Shown here: positions 16,687 through 26,799 of the stretch, piece by piece
Layout: every line of letters starts with the position of its first letter
How positions within the stretch are numbered: position 1 is the stretch's first letter
NCBI RefSeq assembly: GCF_000413475.1
Contig: NZ_ATFK01000001.1
Span: forward strand, 487,794 to 551,793
Reading direction: 5' to 3'
Origin: Streptococcus intermedius SK54 = ATCC 27335
Lineage (GTDB): Bacteria; Bacillota; Bacilli; Lactobacillales; Streptococcaceae
DNA length: 64,000 nt
The notes under the pieces: model-generated
The model's database searches: none
What the model was told of the DNA's origin: nothing
The model's input: the letters and a program-made list of their open reading frames with translations, nothing else
Position numbers and translations under genes: made by a program

Positions 16687-17541
16687 ATGAATATTGTAAA
16701 AAGAACTAATGTGACAGAAAAAGAACGCCAACAACTGTTAGCAATTACGAGAGATTGTCATCAGCTAGATGGAAGCTATCGTACCCCCTATCTTGATACG
16801 ACTTACAACATAGATAAAGATATGCCTGCTTTTTTCTTAGCGTACGAGGCAACTGAGTTGGTAGGTTATTTATCTGTCTATGCTGATGAACCGAAAACAG
16901 CGGACATTTCACTCTATGTGTTACCTGCCTATCGGCGCAAAGGAATTGCTCGTGCTTTGCTAAGCGAATTTGCAAATGTAGCGACACAATACAATTTATC
17001 CGAAGTTGACTATGTGACAGAAATAGCTTTTTTGACCAAACACCCGAACTTTTTGGAGCATTTTCAATTTCACATAACAGATGTTGAGTTGTGGATGGAG
17101 CAGCCACGCAGGCAATTTGCTTTAGAAAAGAGAGCGGGTTTAGAAGTTGTTTTGGCAGATTTGGGCTTAGTCGAAGAGATTGCAATTTTCCAAGCAGAAG
17201 CGTTTGGAAATCCTTTAGAAAGCAGTCGTACCTATGCGCGTGAAGCTATCTTAGATAATAACACTCTTTTGTTTGTATTGAAAAAAGAAGGGAAAATTGT
17301 TGCATCTTGCTCTGTTGATATGAGTATAGATTCTAATTATTTTTTTGCTTTAGCTGTTAAGAAAGAACTGCGTGGGCAAGGATTGGGTTCTTATTTCATG
17401 TTGGCAATAATGAATGACGTCTATGAACGGAATGATTTGAAATTCCAAATTGTAGTAGACAAGGAAAATACAGGTGCTTACAAACTTTACCAACGATTAG
17501 GGTTTCAAGTGATGACAGAAGTTGCCTATGTCAGCAAGTAA
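16687..17541 (+). CDS. GNAT acetyltransferase with two tandem GNAT domains
   Basis: A 284-residue protein with two GNAT folds. The first has the acetyl-CoA loop RRKGIARALL (about residue 89), the second RGQGLGSYF (about 235). The start at 16687 follows AAGGAG and the extended -10; a longer frame exists upstream but is unlikely. The second domain ends with the NTGAYKLYQRLGF motif typical of active N-acetyltransferases. The substrate is unknown. Confidence 0.82.
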   Translation: MNIVKRTNVTEKERQQLLAITRDCHQLDGSYRTPYLDTTYNIDKDMPAFFLAYEATELVGYLSVYADEPKTADISLYVLPAYRRKGIARALLSEFANVATQYNLSEVDYVTEIAFLTKHPNFLEHFQFHITDVELWMEQPRRQFALEKRAGLEVVLADLGLVEEIAIFQAEAFGNPLESSRTYAREAILDNNTLLFVLKKEGKIVASCSVDMSIDSNYFFALAVKKELRGQGLGSYFMLAIMNDVYERNDLKFQIVVDKENTGAYKLYQRLGFQVMTEVAYVSK

Positions 17542-17677
17542 GAGGTGATAAAGATGTGTCAAGAATGTTATACTAGGGAAAATAGGAGAACGCCTTTATT
17601 GAATCCTTAGTGTATGACAGTTTAGTTATGCCTTGATTTATGGTATAATGATAAAACGCTTGAAAGAGGATAAAAGA

Positions 17678-18586
17678 ATGAATATTCAACAACTGCGTTA
17701 TGTTGTAGCGATTGCCAACAGTGGCACCTTTCGTGAAGCAGCTGAGAAAATGTACGTTAGTCAGCCGAGTTTGTCCATTGCAGTTCGAGATTTAGAAAAA
17801 GAGTTGGGCTTTAAAATATTTCATAGAACGAGCAGTGGCACATTTCTGACACGTCGAGGGATGGAATTTTACGAAAAAGCTCAGGAATTGGTAAAGGGAT
17901 TTGATATCTTTCAAAATCACTATACCAATCTAGTGGAGGAGAAGGCAGAATTTTCTATCGCTAGCCAGCACTATGATTTCTTACCACCACTGATAACGGA
18001 GTTTGCTAGATGTTATCCGAAAGATAAAAACTTTCGGATCTTTGAGTCTACTACGGTACAGATTTTAGATGAAGTGGCTCAGGGGCATAGTGAGATTGGC
18101 ATTATCTATCTGAACAATCAAAATACTAAAGGAATGATGCAACGGATCGATAAACTGGGACTAGAAGTGGTAGATTTGATTCCTTTTCAGACGCATATCT
18201 ATCTACGAGCAGATCACCCTTTAGCTGGGAAAGAGGAGCTTACTATGGAAGATTTGGCAGATCTACCGACGGTTCGTTTTACGCAGGAAAAGGATGAATA
18301 TCTCTATTATTCAGAGAATTTTGTTGATACTAGTGCCAGTTCTCAGATGTTTAATGTAACTGATCGTGCCACTTTGAATGGCATTTTAGAGCGGACAGAT
18401 GCTTATGCAACAGGATCTGGATTTTTGGATAGTAATAGCGTAAACGGCATTACGGTGATTCGATTACAAGACAACTTGGAAAATCATATGGTTTATGTTA
18501 AACGAGAAGAAGTAGATCTTTCACCAGTCGGTGCAGCTTTTGTTGCTGTTATGGAAAAATATTTTGCAAAAAGAGGTAAAAAATGA
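17678..18586 (+). CDS. LysR-family transcriptional regulator (CpsY/MtaR-like)
   Basis: A 302-residue LysR regulator. The N-terminal winged helix [18 protein letters not shown], with the recognition helix around [18 protein letters not shown], is followed by a substrate-binding-type effector domain. ATG 17678 is used because it follows AGAGGA and gives the canonical N-terminus. In other streptococci the LysR regulator directly before lspA is CpsY/MtaR, linked to methionine uptake and envelope traits. By position this is probably the same gene. It overlaps lspA by four bases (ATGA). Confidence 0.85.
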   Translation: MNIQQLRYVVAIANSGTFREAAEKMYVSQPSLSIAVRDLEKELGFKIFHRTSSGTFLTRRGMEFYEKAQELVKGFDIFQNHYTNLVEEKAEFSIASQHYDFLPPLITEFARCYPKDKNFRIFESTTVQILDEVAQGHSEIGIIYLNNQNTKGMMQRIDKLGLEVVDLIPFQTHIYLRADHPLAGKEELTMEDLADLPTVRFTQEKDEYLYYSENFVDTSASSQMFNVTDRATLNGILERTDAYATGSGFLDSNSVNGITVIRLQDNLENHMVYVKREEVDLSPVGAAFVAVMEKYFAKRGKK

Positions 18587-19056
18587 AACGAAAAGTGATG
18601 GTGCCGATTGTGATTGTGGCCTTAATTGCTTTGGATCAATGGGTAAAATTTGAAATTGTCAAAAACATTCAATTAGGTGAAGTAAAGTCCTTTATTCCAA
18701 AAATTTTGAGTTTGACTTATTTGCGAAATACAGGTGCGGCATTTTCAATTTTAGAAAACCAGCAGTGGTTGTTTGCGGTGATTACTTTAGTGGTGATTGG
18801 TGCAGCTATTTGGTATTTGTGCAAGCATATCAAAGGCTCTTTCTGGCTGCTGTCTGGCTTGAGCTTGATTATTGCAGGAGGGATTGGGAATTTTATTGAC
18901 CGTGTGCGTCAAGGCTTTGTCGTCGATATGTTTCAGCTGGATTTTATCAATTTTGCAATCTTTAATGTAGCGGATAGTTATCTGACGATTGGTGTGATGG
19001 TGTTAGTAGTGATGATGTTAAAGGAAGAAGACAATGCAAGTAAAGGTAGAAATTAG
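18583..19056 (+). CDS. lspA: Lipoprotein signal peptidase (signal peptidase II)
   Basis: A membrane aspartyl protease that cleaves prolipoproteins before the lipidated cysteine. The 157 residues form four predicted membrane helices. Conserved blocks are DQWVKF near the start, NTGAAFS, and the two catalytic aspartate motifs GNFIDRV and FNVADSY. It overlaps the LysR gene by 4 bases and the rluD gene by 23. It would process the Slr-like lipoprotein encoded at 52468, among others. Confidence 0.95.
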   Translation: MKRKVMVPIVIVALIALDQWVKFEIVKNIQLGEVKSFIPKILSLTYLRNTGAAFSILENQQWLFAVITLVVIGAAIWYLCKHIKGSFWLLSGLSLIIAGGIGNFIDRVRQGFVVDMFQLDFINFAIFNVADSYLTIGVMVLVVMMLKEEDNASKGRN

Positions 19057-19930
19057 TGGTATAAGGTTGGACAAGGTGCTTGCTGATCTGACACCATTAT
19101 CCCGCAGCCTTGCTAATGAACAAATCAAAAGTGGGCAAATCTTAGTCAATGGACAAGTGAAGAAAGCAAAGTATGCCGTTAAGACAGGTGATGTGATTAC
19201 TTACGAATTGCCAGAGCCTGAAACTCTGGAATATGTTTCAGAAAATCTACCTCTAGATATTGTTTACCAAGACGAAGATGTTGCAGTCGTAAATAAGGCT
19301 CAAGGGATGGTGGTACATCCAAGCGCTGGACATACGAGCGGTACGTTGGTCAATGCCCTCATGTACCATATCAAGGATTTATCTGGCATCAATGGTGTTT
19401 TACGGCCTGGAATAGTCCATCGGATTGATAAGGATACATCAGGCTTACTTATGATTGCTAAGAACGATGATGCCCATATCAAGCTGGCTGATGAATTAAA
19501 AGCTAAAAAATCTCTACGGAAGTATTGGGCTATTGTGCATGGCAATTTGCCAAATGATAGAGGTGTTATTGAAGCACCGATTGGGAGAAGTGAAAAAGAT
19601 CGCAAGAAGCAAGCTGTTACAGCTAAAGGTAAACCAGCAATCACTCGTTTTCACGTTTTAGAGCGCTTTGGGAATTATACTTTAGTAGAATTGCAATTAG
19701 AAACAGGTCGTACCCACCAAATCCGTGTGCACATGGCTTATATTGGTCATCCGGTAGCAGGGGATGGCGTGTATGGACCACGAAAAACCTTGAAGGGGAA
19801 TGGGCAATTTTTGCATGCCAGAACGCTTGGATTTACTCATCCTAAGACGGGAAAAATCATGGAATTTACAGCAGAAGTGCCGATCGTTTTCCAAGAAACG
19901 CTAGAACAATTGCGAAAAGGAAAGAAGTGA
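19034..19930 (+). CDS. rluD: RluD-family 23S rRNA pseudouridine synthase
   Basis: A 298-residue RsuA/RluA-family enzyme with an N-terminal S4 RNA-binding domain (about 12-70) and a catalytic domain containing HRIDKDTSG (catalytic Asp132). It probably modifies the helix 69 region of 23S rRNA, as RluD does. It follows lspA with overlapping frames, a pairing common in Firmicutes. The exact uridine target cannot be read from the sequence. Confidence 0.9.
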   Translation: MQVKVEISGIRLDKVLADLTPLSRSLANEQIKSGQILVNGQVKKAKYAVKTGDVITYELPEPETLEYVSENLPLDIVYQDEDVAVVNKAQGMVVHPSAGHTSGTLVNALMYHIKDLSGINGVLRPGIVHRIDKDTSGLLMIAKNDDAHIKLADELKAKKSLRKYWAIVHGNLPNDRGVIEAPIGRSEKDRKKQAVTAKGKPAITRFHVLERFGNYTLVELQLETGRTHQIRVHMAYIGHPVAGDGVYGPRKTLKGNGQFLHARTLGFTHPKTGKIMEFTAEVPIVFQETLEQLRKGKK

Positions 19931-20049
19931 AACATAAAGGAATCGTATTTCATTTCTTTTTATTTTGCTTAAAATTTTGGTGTAATAACGCAGTATGTCA
20001 GGCTTGGTAGAGAATAGAAATGATTTTATGGATAAGTGACGCTATAAAA

Positions 20050-20419
20050 ATGCATACCCAAGTAATTAATCTTTATCTTGTTTAATCGGAGAGATGTTCC
20101 CCTCATCAATGAAAATGATATGGTTTTTCTTGTTGAGTTAAAAGTTAGTAATAATGATGATACATTGAGCACACAGATTGTATTCATGGTGCAAGCAGAG
20201 TTGTTGGTTCTATTGATTGATGTTGATAGTTTTTATACAGCAAATCCTATTCATTATCCAGATGCAAAGGGCATGAATTTAATAGAAAAGGTTATATCAG
20301 ATTCGCTTGAGATGGTGGAGGCGGCTAGCCTTGAAGCGGATGTTTTCAGAGGCAAAATTATCAAAGTCGTTGCTGTGTTTTATAAGCGTACTCAGGAACT
20401 CGAGGAAACTGAACCATAG
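20050..20419 (+). CDS. Hypothetical protein, possibly with a damaged 5-prime end
   Basis: I do not recognise this gene. The plus frame from TTG 20078 to 20419 codes for 113 acidic, beta-rich-looking residues, but TTG 20078 has no ribosome site. In another frame, ATG 20050 gives MHTQVINLYLV and then stops. A single-base shift around 20077 would join the two into one ~120-residue protein. The 5-prime end may be frameshifted, or translation may start at a later in-frame ATG. A terminator was not seen between it and the following kinase-like gene. Confidence 0.45.
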
Positions 20420-20463
20420 AACTTTGTGGTATACTTTAGTGTGAAAGTTTGGAGGAGTGGGAA

Positions 20464-21432
20464 ATGTTTTTTCAACCATTTCAAAATGAAATATTAATTA
20501 AAAACTTACTTCGAGATTTATATGGTGAAGATATATCATTGCGTCCATTATCAGGCGGGACTGAAAATTTAAATTATGTAATGAGTGAACGAGTTGTCGT
20601 GCGTATTCTTTATCTTCCCCAGATTTCCCCACTTTTTTATGAGGCAAAATCTTATTTGAAAAGAGAAATTCAATTTGTAAATGCGTTGTATGAGGAAGAA
20701 CTAAATGATTTTGCTTACCTTCCTTTTCAGGACGGAGAGTGGATCTTCTCATTAAATGTTAATAAAGGTATTCTATATGTGATGCAATCTGTCTATTTAA
20801 AAGGAAAAACCATTTCCTTTGAGAAGAATATAATTCCTCAGATAGCCCAAAAGATCGTCCATTTTCATGATTTCTCAAAGGAAAGTTGTATAGAATATCA
20901 GAGAATTCCAGTCTATGATGATTTGGTTTCTAGTTTGCATATCAGGTTATTCTCTTACGAAAAGGAATTAGAAAAGGATATTTCAAATTATAAAAATTAT
21001 TGGGAATTGTTTCAAATAAACACAAGTATTTTGGAGAAAGCGAAACAAGCACAGCCTGCCCTTTTTATTCATAACGATTTGCACGCTGACAATATTCTTT
21101 TTCACAAGGGTAAATTAACTATTCTAGACTTTGATGATGCACGTTATTCCCTTCCAGAGGAAGATATTGGAACATTTTTATGGGGATTATCTTTGAAAAC
21201 TGATGTTTCATCATTTCCTGAATTGGCTAACTTATTTTTTTCAAATTATACTAGGGATATTAATCCAGAGCTTTGTTATCGTTTTGCTTTGCAACGTTTT
21301 TTAGAGATTCATTTATTTTACTTGGTAGAAAATCAAAAGAATAGTGCCTTAATGAAGTATCAAAAGGTAAAATTTACAAAAGAAAAAGTAATGATAGATT
21401 ATTTAAACCATCATATTTCTTTTAAAAATTAG
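20464..21432 (+). CDS. Aminoglycoside phosphotransferase (APH)-fold kinase
   Basis: A 322-residue member of the APH/choline kinase fold. The catalytic loop HNDLHADN and the metal motif DFDDA (LTILDFDDARY) are intact. The ATG at 20464 follows GGAGG at 20451-20455. The promoter has an extended -10 (TGGTATACT, TATACT 20430-20435). Family members phosphorylate small molecules such as choline, thiamine, homoserine or aminoglycosides. Nothing here shows which, and drug resistance should not be assumed. Confidence 0.8.
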   Translation: MFFQPFQNEILIKNLLRDLYGEDISLRPLSGGTENLNYVMSERVVVRILYLPQISPLFYEAKSYLKREIQFVNALYEEELNDFAYLPFQDGEWIFSLNVNKGILYVMQSVYLKGKTISFEKNIIPQIAQKIVHFHDFSKESCIEYQRIPVYDDLVSSLHIRLFSYEKELEKDISNYKNYWELFQINTSILEKAKQAQPALFIHNDLHADNILFHKGKLTILDFDDARYSLPEEDIGTFLWGLSLKTDVSSFPELANLFFSNYTRDINPELCYRFALQRFLEIHLFYLVENQKNSALMKYQKVKFTKEKVMIDYLNHHISFKN

Positions 21433-21446
21433 TCAATTTCTCTCAT

Positions 21447-21475
21447 TTGTCAAATTTTTTATTTTATAGTAAAAT
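21447..21475 (+). promoter_or_regulatory. Promoter before the zinc-ribbon protein gene
   Basis: TTGTCA (21447-21452), a 17-bp spacer and TAAAAT (21470-21475). Confidence 0.65.
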
Positions 21476-21516
21476 GGGAAGGCATCATAAATTCTAAGTA
21501 TTAGCAAGGAGAGAAG

Positions 21517-21858
21517 ATGAATCAATTACCAAATTGTCCAAAATGCCAGTCAGAATATGTTTACGAAGATGGGTTACTATTCGTTTGCCCTGAGTGTGCT
21601 TATGAGTGGAATCCGGCTGAAGTCAATGAAGAAGATGATGATGGTATCAAAGCGATTGATGCAAATGGCAATCAACTTGTGGATGGCGATACTGTTACTC
21701 TAATTAAGGATTTAAAAGTGAAGGGTGCTCCAAAAGATTTAAAACAAGGGACGCGTGTTAAAAATATTCGGATTGTAGAAGGCGACCATAATATTGATTG
21801 CAAGATTGATGGTTTTGGTGCGATGAAACTTAAGTCAGAATTTGTTAAGAAAATCTGA
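21517..21858 (+). CDS. YjdM/PhnA-like zinc-ribbon protein
   Basis: A 113-residue protein with an N-terminal zinc ribbon (CPKCQ ... CPECAYEW, about residues 8-29). The C-terminal PhnA domain contains [16 protein letters not shown] and ends [15 protein letters not shown]. The family is widely annotated as alkylphosphonate-utilisation protein, but it is not part of C-P lyase and its function is not settled. Good GGAGAG site before the ATG. Confidence 0.88.
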   Translation: MNQLPNCPKCQSEYVYEDGLLFVCPECAYEWNPAEVNEEDDDGIKAIDANGNQLVDGDTVTLIKDLKVKGAPKDLKQGTRVKNIRIVEGDHNIDCKIDGFGAMKLKSEFVKKI

Positions 21859-21865
21859 GGTCAAA

Positions 21866-22501
21866 ATGAAGCGAAATGTAATTTTTTATAGCCGTATGGT
21901 GCTCTTTCTTTTAGGGTTTGTGGGAGTTTATCTTGAAATTACAAAGCATGGTGGTTTTGGCATGCTCATGTATTATACCGTTTTGTCTAACATTATCGTA
22001 ACAGCTTTCACAGCATATTTATTATACTTAATGGCGCGTTCTGAAAATCATTGGCAGACGAAATCACTCTTTCGGATAAAGGGTGGTGTGACCATGTGTA
22101 TCATGATTACTTGTGTTATTTATCATTTTATGCTCGCTCCTTTAGCGACTGATTTTTATCGCTTGGAAAATTTTTTATGCCATTACATTGTCCCATTGTG
22201 GTTTTTAGCAGATACCTTGCTTTTTGACAAACGTTTACAATATCGATGGTATGACCCTATTTCTTGGACGAGTGTTCCCTTACTTTACATGGTTTTTGCT
22301 CTGTTTAATGGCTTGGTTATCAAGTGGCCTATTCCAGGTGCTAAGGACAGTCCTTTTGCTTACTTTTTTTTAAATATTCCAAAATATGGTTGGCCTTATG
22401 TTTTACAGTGGTCACTTAAAATCTTTATTGGCTATCTATTGGCGAGCTTTTTGCTTTTTGGATTCATGTCTGTTTTCTCACGTAGAAAATCATCATCCTA
22501 A
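21866..22501 (+). CDS. Pr6Pr-family integral membrane protein
   Basis: A 211-residue protein with about six membrane helices and the conserved block CHYIVPLWFLADTLLFD in the middle. The start at 21866 follows TGAGGTC and avoids the longer, unsupported TTG start at 21842 inside the previous gene. The family resembles the eukaryotic FAR-17a/AIG1 proteins; its bacterial role is unknown. Followed by a strong terminator. Confidence 0.8.
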   Translation: MKRNVIFYSRMVLFLLGFVGVYLEITKHGGFGMLMYYTVLSNIIVTAFTAYLLYLMARSENHWQTKSLFRIKGGVTMCIMITCVIYHFMLAPLATDFYRLENFLCHYIVPLWFLADTLLFDKRLQYRWYDPISWTSVPLLYMVFALFNGLVIKWPIPGAKDSPFAYFFLNIPKYGWPYVLQWSLKIFIGYLLASFLLFGFMSVFSRRKSSS

Positions 22502-22522
22502 TACACAAAAAGCAGATTGTGT

Positions 22523-22562
22523 CTGAAGAAACACTTTTTAGTTATTTTCTTCAGGCTTTTTT
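22523..22562 (+). terminator. Rho-independent terminator
   Basis: A 9-bp stem, CTGAAGAAA (22523-22531) with TTTCTTCAG (22546-22554), followed by GCTTTTTT. Confidence 0.85.
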
Positions 22563-22698
22563 GTTGAAAAATAAAATTGTTTGAAGCTAGTCAAAACTTC
22601 TATCATTATCTATAATTATAGAACCATTTATGACTGATAGGTGTATAATTAATAGAATAAGCATAAATGTGAAAAATGATGAAAAAGGTACTATATGT

Positions 22699-23541
22699 AT
22701 GAAAGTAAAAATTTGCAAAAATGATTTTAGCCTTCAATGGCAGGGGACTTACCATTTAGCCTTAGTAGATTATCCTGAAATTAACAAATGGGATTTGGAA
22801 AAAATTGCCAAGTTCGTGGGATATGAAAAAATGTACAATAGGAAGACTCAAATAGAGTGTGAAAATCCTGTTCTACAAAGCCTAGTCTGTCAGTATTTGG
22901 ATAATAGTAAAGCAATATATCCGTTTACCCCGCGTGACAGAAAAGAAGCTGGAACCTTTAATGTATATGGTGAATGTGTGACGTCAGATTATCTCAGTCA
23001 TACTTGCACTGTAGAAACTGCTAAAAAGATATTAAAAACTGGGAAATTACTGTCTGCTACAAAAGTTTTTGGATTGACTGGTGAGCAATTAGTACAAGAT
23101 AAACGAAATGCAGCAGGTGATCCAGCGGATTATTTTGACTATGTCATGTTTGGGTGGTCTAATACGACATCTGGTTATAGGTTAGCAATGGAACGATTGC
23201 TAGAAAGAAATCCCACAGAAGTCGATCTGGAAGAAGCTTTCATACCTGGTGTTAGCTTTCATTTCCGGTATGAAACTATTGTGAATCAAAAGGGCTATGT
23301 ATTTGATGGTTATCATGCAGCAAAAGTGAAAGATGAGGTATTGTTAGATCTCAGTCTTTGTGTCTGCATTATTCCAAGTCAAAATAAAAAGGAATTTGAA
23401 GGTATTATTCCAAATTATTTAAAAAACAGGATTCATTATTTAGATTATCAAAACGATGGACTGGTAAAATGGAATGATAAGGTATATGAAAAAGTGCTTG
23501 AGCTAGATGGTAGAGATAGGACGACCACTAGCATATTGTAA
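22699..23541 (+). CDS. Uncharacterised protein, possible ADP-ribosyltransferase-like fold
   Basis: I do not recognise a named function. From ATG 22699 the protein has 280 residues; an in-frame ATG at 22630 is less likely because a TATAAT (22644-22649) lies between. The central part contains SHTCTVETAKKILKTGKLLS, then YVMFGWSN, then VSFHFRYETI. This order (His plus small residue, a glycine-ended 'gateway' helix, later Tyr and Glu) recalls DarT/KptA-like ADP-ribosyltransferases. That is a weak, shape-based inference. It is flanked by a terminator and the chorismate mutase gene, with no visible antitoxin partner. Confidence 0.6.
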   Translation: MKVKICKNDFSLQWQGTYHLALVDYPEINKWDLEKIAKFVGYEKMYNRKTQIECENPVLQSLVCQYLDNSKAIYPFTPRDRKEAGTFNVYGECVTSDYLSHTCTVETAKKILKTGKLLSATKVFGLTGEQLVQDKRNAAGDPADYFDYVMFGWSNTTSGYRLAMERLLERNPTEVDLEEAFIPGVSFHFRYETIVNQKGYVFDGYHAAKVKDEVLLDLSLCVCIIPSQNKKEFEGIIPNYLKNRIHYLDYQNDGLVKWNDKVYEKVLELDGRDRTTTSIL

Positions 23542-23579
23542 AAGATTTTGATAAGATAGAAAGTAATTAGGAGGCAGCT

Positions 23580-23843
23580 ATGGATTTAGCAGAAATTAGA
23601 AAAGAAATTGATCAAATAGATGTAGACTTGATTACCTTGTTAGAGAAAAGAATGGCGTTAGTGAGCCAAGTAGCTCTCTACAAGCGTCAGACCGGGAAAG
23701 CAGTATTGGATACTCAGCGTGAGCAAATTATTTTAGAGAAAGTTGCAAATAGTGTGCAGGAAAAACAGTATGAAGACACCCTTGTGCAGACTTTTTCAGA
23801 TCTTTTAAAACATTCACGTGCTTATCAAGAGCGGCATATCTAA
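23580..23843 (+). CDS. Chorismate mutase (AroQ class)
   Basis: Converts chorismate to prephenate for phenylalanine and tyrosine synthesis. The 87-residue all-helical AroQ domain starts DLAEIRKEIDQIDVDLITLLEKRMAL and contains the conserved Arg/Lys/Glu/Gln active-site positions. The AGGAGG ribosome site is strong. It lies 15 bases from the CLC gene, a streptococcal pairing without clear functional logic. Confidence 0.9.
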   Translation: MDLAEIRKEIDQIDVDLITLLEKRMALVSQVALYKRQTGKAVLDTQREQIILEKVANSVQEKQYEDTLVQTFSDLLKHSRAYQERHI

Positions 23844-23858
23844 TATAGGAATGATAAA

Positions 23859-25076
23859 ATGAAAAAAATTCATAGGTTAAAGTGGGTCAATATCGGAAAT
23901 CAAGTGATAGCTATTACGGTATTGTCCATTCTTATGGGACTAGTAATTGGAACTATTGATACGATATTTGGGCGAACGCTTATATTTTTAAGTGAAGTCC
24001 GCACTTTGCATTCCCTTTATTTGATTCCTTTTTTAGCTTTTGCAGGATTAGTGATTGTATTTCTCTATCAGAAATATGGTGGGAAAAGTAGCAAAGGAAT
24101 GACCTTGATTTTTGAAGTTGGGCATGGTGTAGAAAATCATATTCCCAAGCGCTTAATCCCTCTTGTTATAGTGACGACTTGGTTGACGCATCTTTTTGGT
24201 GGATCGGCCGGTCGAGAAGGAGTAGCAGTACAATTGGGTGCCACAGTCTCTCACTGGTTTTGCAAGAAGTTTTCTATTCCTAATACTTCAAAAGTATTTT
24301 TAGTTACAGGAATGGCTGCTGGTTTTGCTGGACTATTTCAAACGCCACTGGCTGCAGTTTTGTTTGCGATGGAAGTCTTGGTTGTAGGGAACTTGCAGCT
24401 GACTGCTTTGTATCCTGCCATGATAGCCTCTCTCGTTTCTGCTTGGACATCACATGCGTTAGGTCTTGAAAAATTTATGCAACCAATTTCTGCTCATTTG
24501 GGATTATCTCCAATACTTGTTATTAAATTAGTGTTCCTTGGAGTTTTATTTGGACTTTGTGGCAATGTATTTGCTTATGCCCTCTTGTGGAGTAAAAAGA
24601 AAGCGGCAACTATTTTTCCAAATCCCTACAAACGAATTGTGGTGATGGGAATTGTCTTAAGTATCGTCTTTTTATTGTTGGATAAAGGTCGATACTCAGG
24701 ACTTGGAACAAATTTAATTACGGCTAGTTTTGCTGGACAATCTATTTATTTATATGATTGGTTCTTTAAATTACTTCTAACAGTTTTGACTTTATCAGCA
24801 GGTTTTCAAGGTGGAGAAGTGACACCGCTTTTTGCCATTGGGGCAAGTCTAGGCGTTCTACTGGCAGGTTTATTTGGTCTTCCAGTTAGCTTGGTTGCGG
24901 CGCTAGGATATGCTGCAGTTTTCGGAAGTGCTACCTCCACTTTCTTGGGACCGATTCTGATTGGTTGTGAGGTGTTTGGTTTTAGCAATTTTCCATATTT
25001 TTTCATAGTCTGTGTCGTGGCATTTAGTCTTCACCGACAACATTCGATTTATGGAGCCCAAAAAATTCGATATTGA
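23859..25076 (+). CDS. CLC-family anion channel/antiporter, possibly fluoride type
   Basis: A 405-residue membrane protein with the CLC selectivity motif GGSAGREGVAVQLG (about residue 112) and many hydrophobic helices. The form GREGVAVQ, the short length and the lack of the canonical GSGIP loop resemble the bacterial CLC-F clade that exports fluoride in exchange for protons. The assignment to fluoride is inference. No cytoplasmic CBS domain follows, which fits short bacterial CLCs. Confidence 0.85.
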   Translation: MKKIHRLKWVNIGNQVIAITVLSILMGLVIGTIDTIFGRTLIFLSEVRTLHSLYLIPFLAFAGLVIVFLYQKYGGKSSKGMTLIFEVGHGVENHIPKRLIPLVIVTTWLTHLFGGSAGREGVAVQLGATVSHWFCKKFSIPNTSKVFLVTGMAAGFAGLFQTPLAAVLFAMEVLVVGNLQLTALYPAMIASLVSAWTSHALGLEKFMQPISAHLGLSPILVIKLVFLGVLFGLCGNVFAYALLWSKKKAATIFPNPYKRIVVMGIVLSIVFLLLDKGRYSGLGTNLITASFAGQSIYLYDWFFKLLLTVLTLSAGFQGGEVTPLFAIGASLGVLLAGLFGLPVSLVAALGYAAVFGSATSTFLGPILIGCEVFGFSNFPYFFIVCVVAFSLHRQHSIYGAQKIRY

Positions 25077-25081
25077 AAAAT

Positions 25082-25121
25082 AATCTTCTATGAGGTTTTA
25101 ACTTGTAGGAGATTTTTATTT
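25082..25121 (+). terminator. Probable terminator after the CLC gene
   Basis: AATCTTCTA (25082-25090) pairs with TAGGAGATT (25106-25114) with one G-U pair, then TTTTATTTT. The thyA promoter follows directly: extended -10 TGTTATACT, TATACT 25127-25132. Confidence 0.65.
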
Positions 25122-25161
25122 TGTGTTATACTAGAAAAAGCAAGATTAGAAAAGGAAAGTC

Positions 25162-26001
25162 ATGACAAAAGCAGATTCCATTTTTAAAGAAAATATTCGA
25201 AAAATTTTACATGAAGGTGTTTTTTCTGAAAATGCACGCCCGCGCTATAAAAACGGGAAAGTTGCTAATTCTAAGTATATCACTGGTTCTTTTGCTGAGT
25301 ACGATCTGAGCAAAGGAGAATTCCCTATCACAACGCTTCGTCCGATTGCTATCAAATCAGCGATTAAAGAAGTCCTCTGGATTTATCAAGATCAATCCAA
25401 TAGCTTAGAAGTTTTAGAAAACAAATACAATGTTCATTATTGGAATGATTGGGAAGTAGGAACTACTCGCACTATTGGTGAGCGATATGGTGCTGTTGTT
25501 AAAAAACATGATATTATCAATAAAATCTTAAAACAGCTGGAGACGAATCCTTGGAATCGTCGAAATATTATCTCACTTTGGGACTATGAAGCTTTTGAAG
25601 AAACAGAAGGATTATTGCCTTGTGCTTTTCAGACCATGTTTGATGTCCGATGTGTAGATGGTGAAATCTACCTAGATGCAACTCTGACACAGCGTTCAAA
25701 TGATATGTTGGTAGCTCACCATATCAATGCCATGCAGTATGTCGCATTGCAAATGATGATTGCTAAGCATTTTGGGTGGAAAGTTGGCAAATTCTTTTAT
25801 TTTGTCAATAATTTACATATTTATGATAATCAATTCGAGCAAGCAGAAGAATTGCTCCGGCGTGAACCAACGGACTGTGCACCTCGCTTGATATTGAATG
25901 TTCCAGATGGAACCAACTTTTTCGATATTAAAGCAGACGATTTTGAATTGATCAATTATGATCCTGTTAAGCCACAGTTGAAATTTGATTTAGCAATTTG
26001 A
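25162..26001 (+). CDS. thyA: Thymidylate synthase
   Basis: Methylates dUMP to dTMP with methylene-tetrahydrofolate, producing dihydrofolate. The 279 residues match the streptococcal ThyA length. The nucleophile is Cys154 in LLPCAFQ, and the substrate-binding RSNDM motif is present. folA, which recycles the dihydrofolate, follows about 285 bases later, the usual metabolic pairing. Confidence 0.96.
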   Translation: MTKADSIFKENIRKILHEGVFSENARPRYKNGKVANSKYITGSFAEYDLSKGEFPITTLRPIAIKSAIKEVLWIYQDQSNSLEVLENKYNVHYWNDWEVGTTRTIGERYGAVVKKHDIINKILKQLETNPWNRRNIISLWDYEAFEETEGLLPCAFQTMFDVRCVDGEIYLDATLTQRSNDMLVAHHINAMQYVALQMMIAKHFGWKVGKFFYFVNNLHIYDNQFEQAEELLRREPTDCAPRLILNVPDGTNFFDIKADDFELINYDPVKPQLKFDLAI

Positions 26002-26286
26002 TAATGAAACAAAATTTCTCTGAATGTAAAAAAGTTTATTATTTTGATACAAATTGGTTTTGCTTCCTATGCAATTCCAGTTGCCTACCAGAATGTAAAT
26101 AAAAAGAATTCACAGAAAGCTGAGTTTCGCCAGGCTTATTATGTTTTTTCAAAAACTAATAAACGAAGAGGCTTATTTAACTATTTTCCAAAGGCAAATA
26201 TAAATTGTCTGGTAATTTGATAGTTAAAATCAGCCTTTTTTACTGAAATTTGATAAAATAGAACTATCAATTCAAAGGATGAGGGA
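26002..26286. other. thyA-folA intergenic region with a start-less open frame
   Basis: About 285 bases without a supported gene. One plus frame is open from just after a TGA near 26006 to a TGA near 26220 and reads like protein (ASYAIPVAYQNV ... AEFRQAYYVFSK). It has no usable start codon or ribosome site near its beginning, so it may be a gene remnant. The folA promoter presumably lies in the last 60 bases (TGATAAAAT near 26250). Confidence 0.4.
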
Positions 26287-26799
26287 ATGACGAAGAAAAT
26301 TGTAGCTATTTGGGCACAAGATGAGGATGGCTTGATTGGGCGAAACAATAGATTGCCTTGGCATTTACCAGCCGACCTTAAGCATTTTAAAGAAACAACA
26401 ACTGGACAGGTTATTTTAATGGGGCGGGTGACATTTGACGGGATGAACCGTAGAGTGTTGCCTAATCGTACTACGATTATTTTGACAAGAGATAAGTCGT
26501 ATCAAGTAGAAAATGAACATGTATTGATCTTTCACGATGTCACTTCTGTTCTAAAATGGTATGAGATGCAGGAAAAAGAGCTTTATATTATTGGTGGTGG
26601 TCAAATTTTTTCTGCATTTGGGCCTTTCGTTGATGAGGTAGTTATGACACGTATTCATGCTAGTTTACAAGGAGATACCTATTTCCCGAAAGAGTTTGAT
26701 ATGACAAAATTTCAGGAGTGTTCTCGTCAATTTTATGCCAAAGACGAAAAGAATGAGTATGATTTTACTGTAACAACCTTCCAGAGAAAGGAGTCGTAA
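26287..26799 (+). CDS. folA: Dihydrofolate reductase
   Basis: Reduces dihydrofolate to tetrahydrofolate with NADPH. It has 170 residues with the N-terminal [24 protein letters not shown] active-site region split by the conserved loop, followed by [11 protein letters not shown]. The segment LYIIGG (from residue 99) keeps isoleucine where pneumococcal trimethoprim-resistant alleles carry leucine, so that resistance change is absent. The stop overlaps a small membrane-protein gene (TAATG). Confidence 0.95.
   Translation: MTKKIVAIWAQDEDGLIGRNNRLPWHLPADLKHFKETTTGQVILMGRVTFDGMNRRVLPNRTTIILTRDKSYQVENEHVLIFHDVTSVLKWYEMQEKELYIIGGGQIFSAFGPFVDEVVMTRIHASLQGDTYFPKEFDMTKFQECSRQFYAKDEKNEYDFTVTTFQRKES

Noticed and set aside
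20464..21432. Aminoglycoside resistance gene
   Set aside because: Only the general APH kinase fold is seen; the family covers many metabolic kinases and no resistance context is present.
26581..26598. Trimethoprim-resistance substitution in folA
   Set aside because: The segment reads LYIIGG with isoleucines kept, not the leucine form known from resistant pneumococci.
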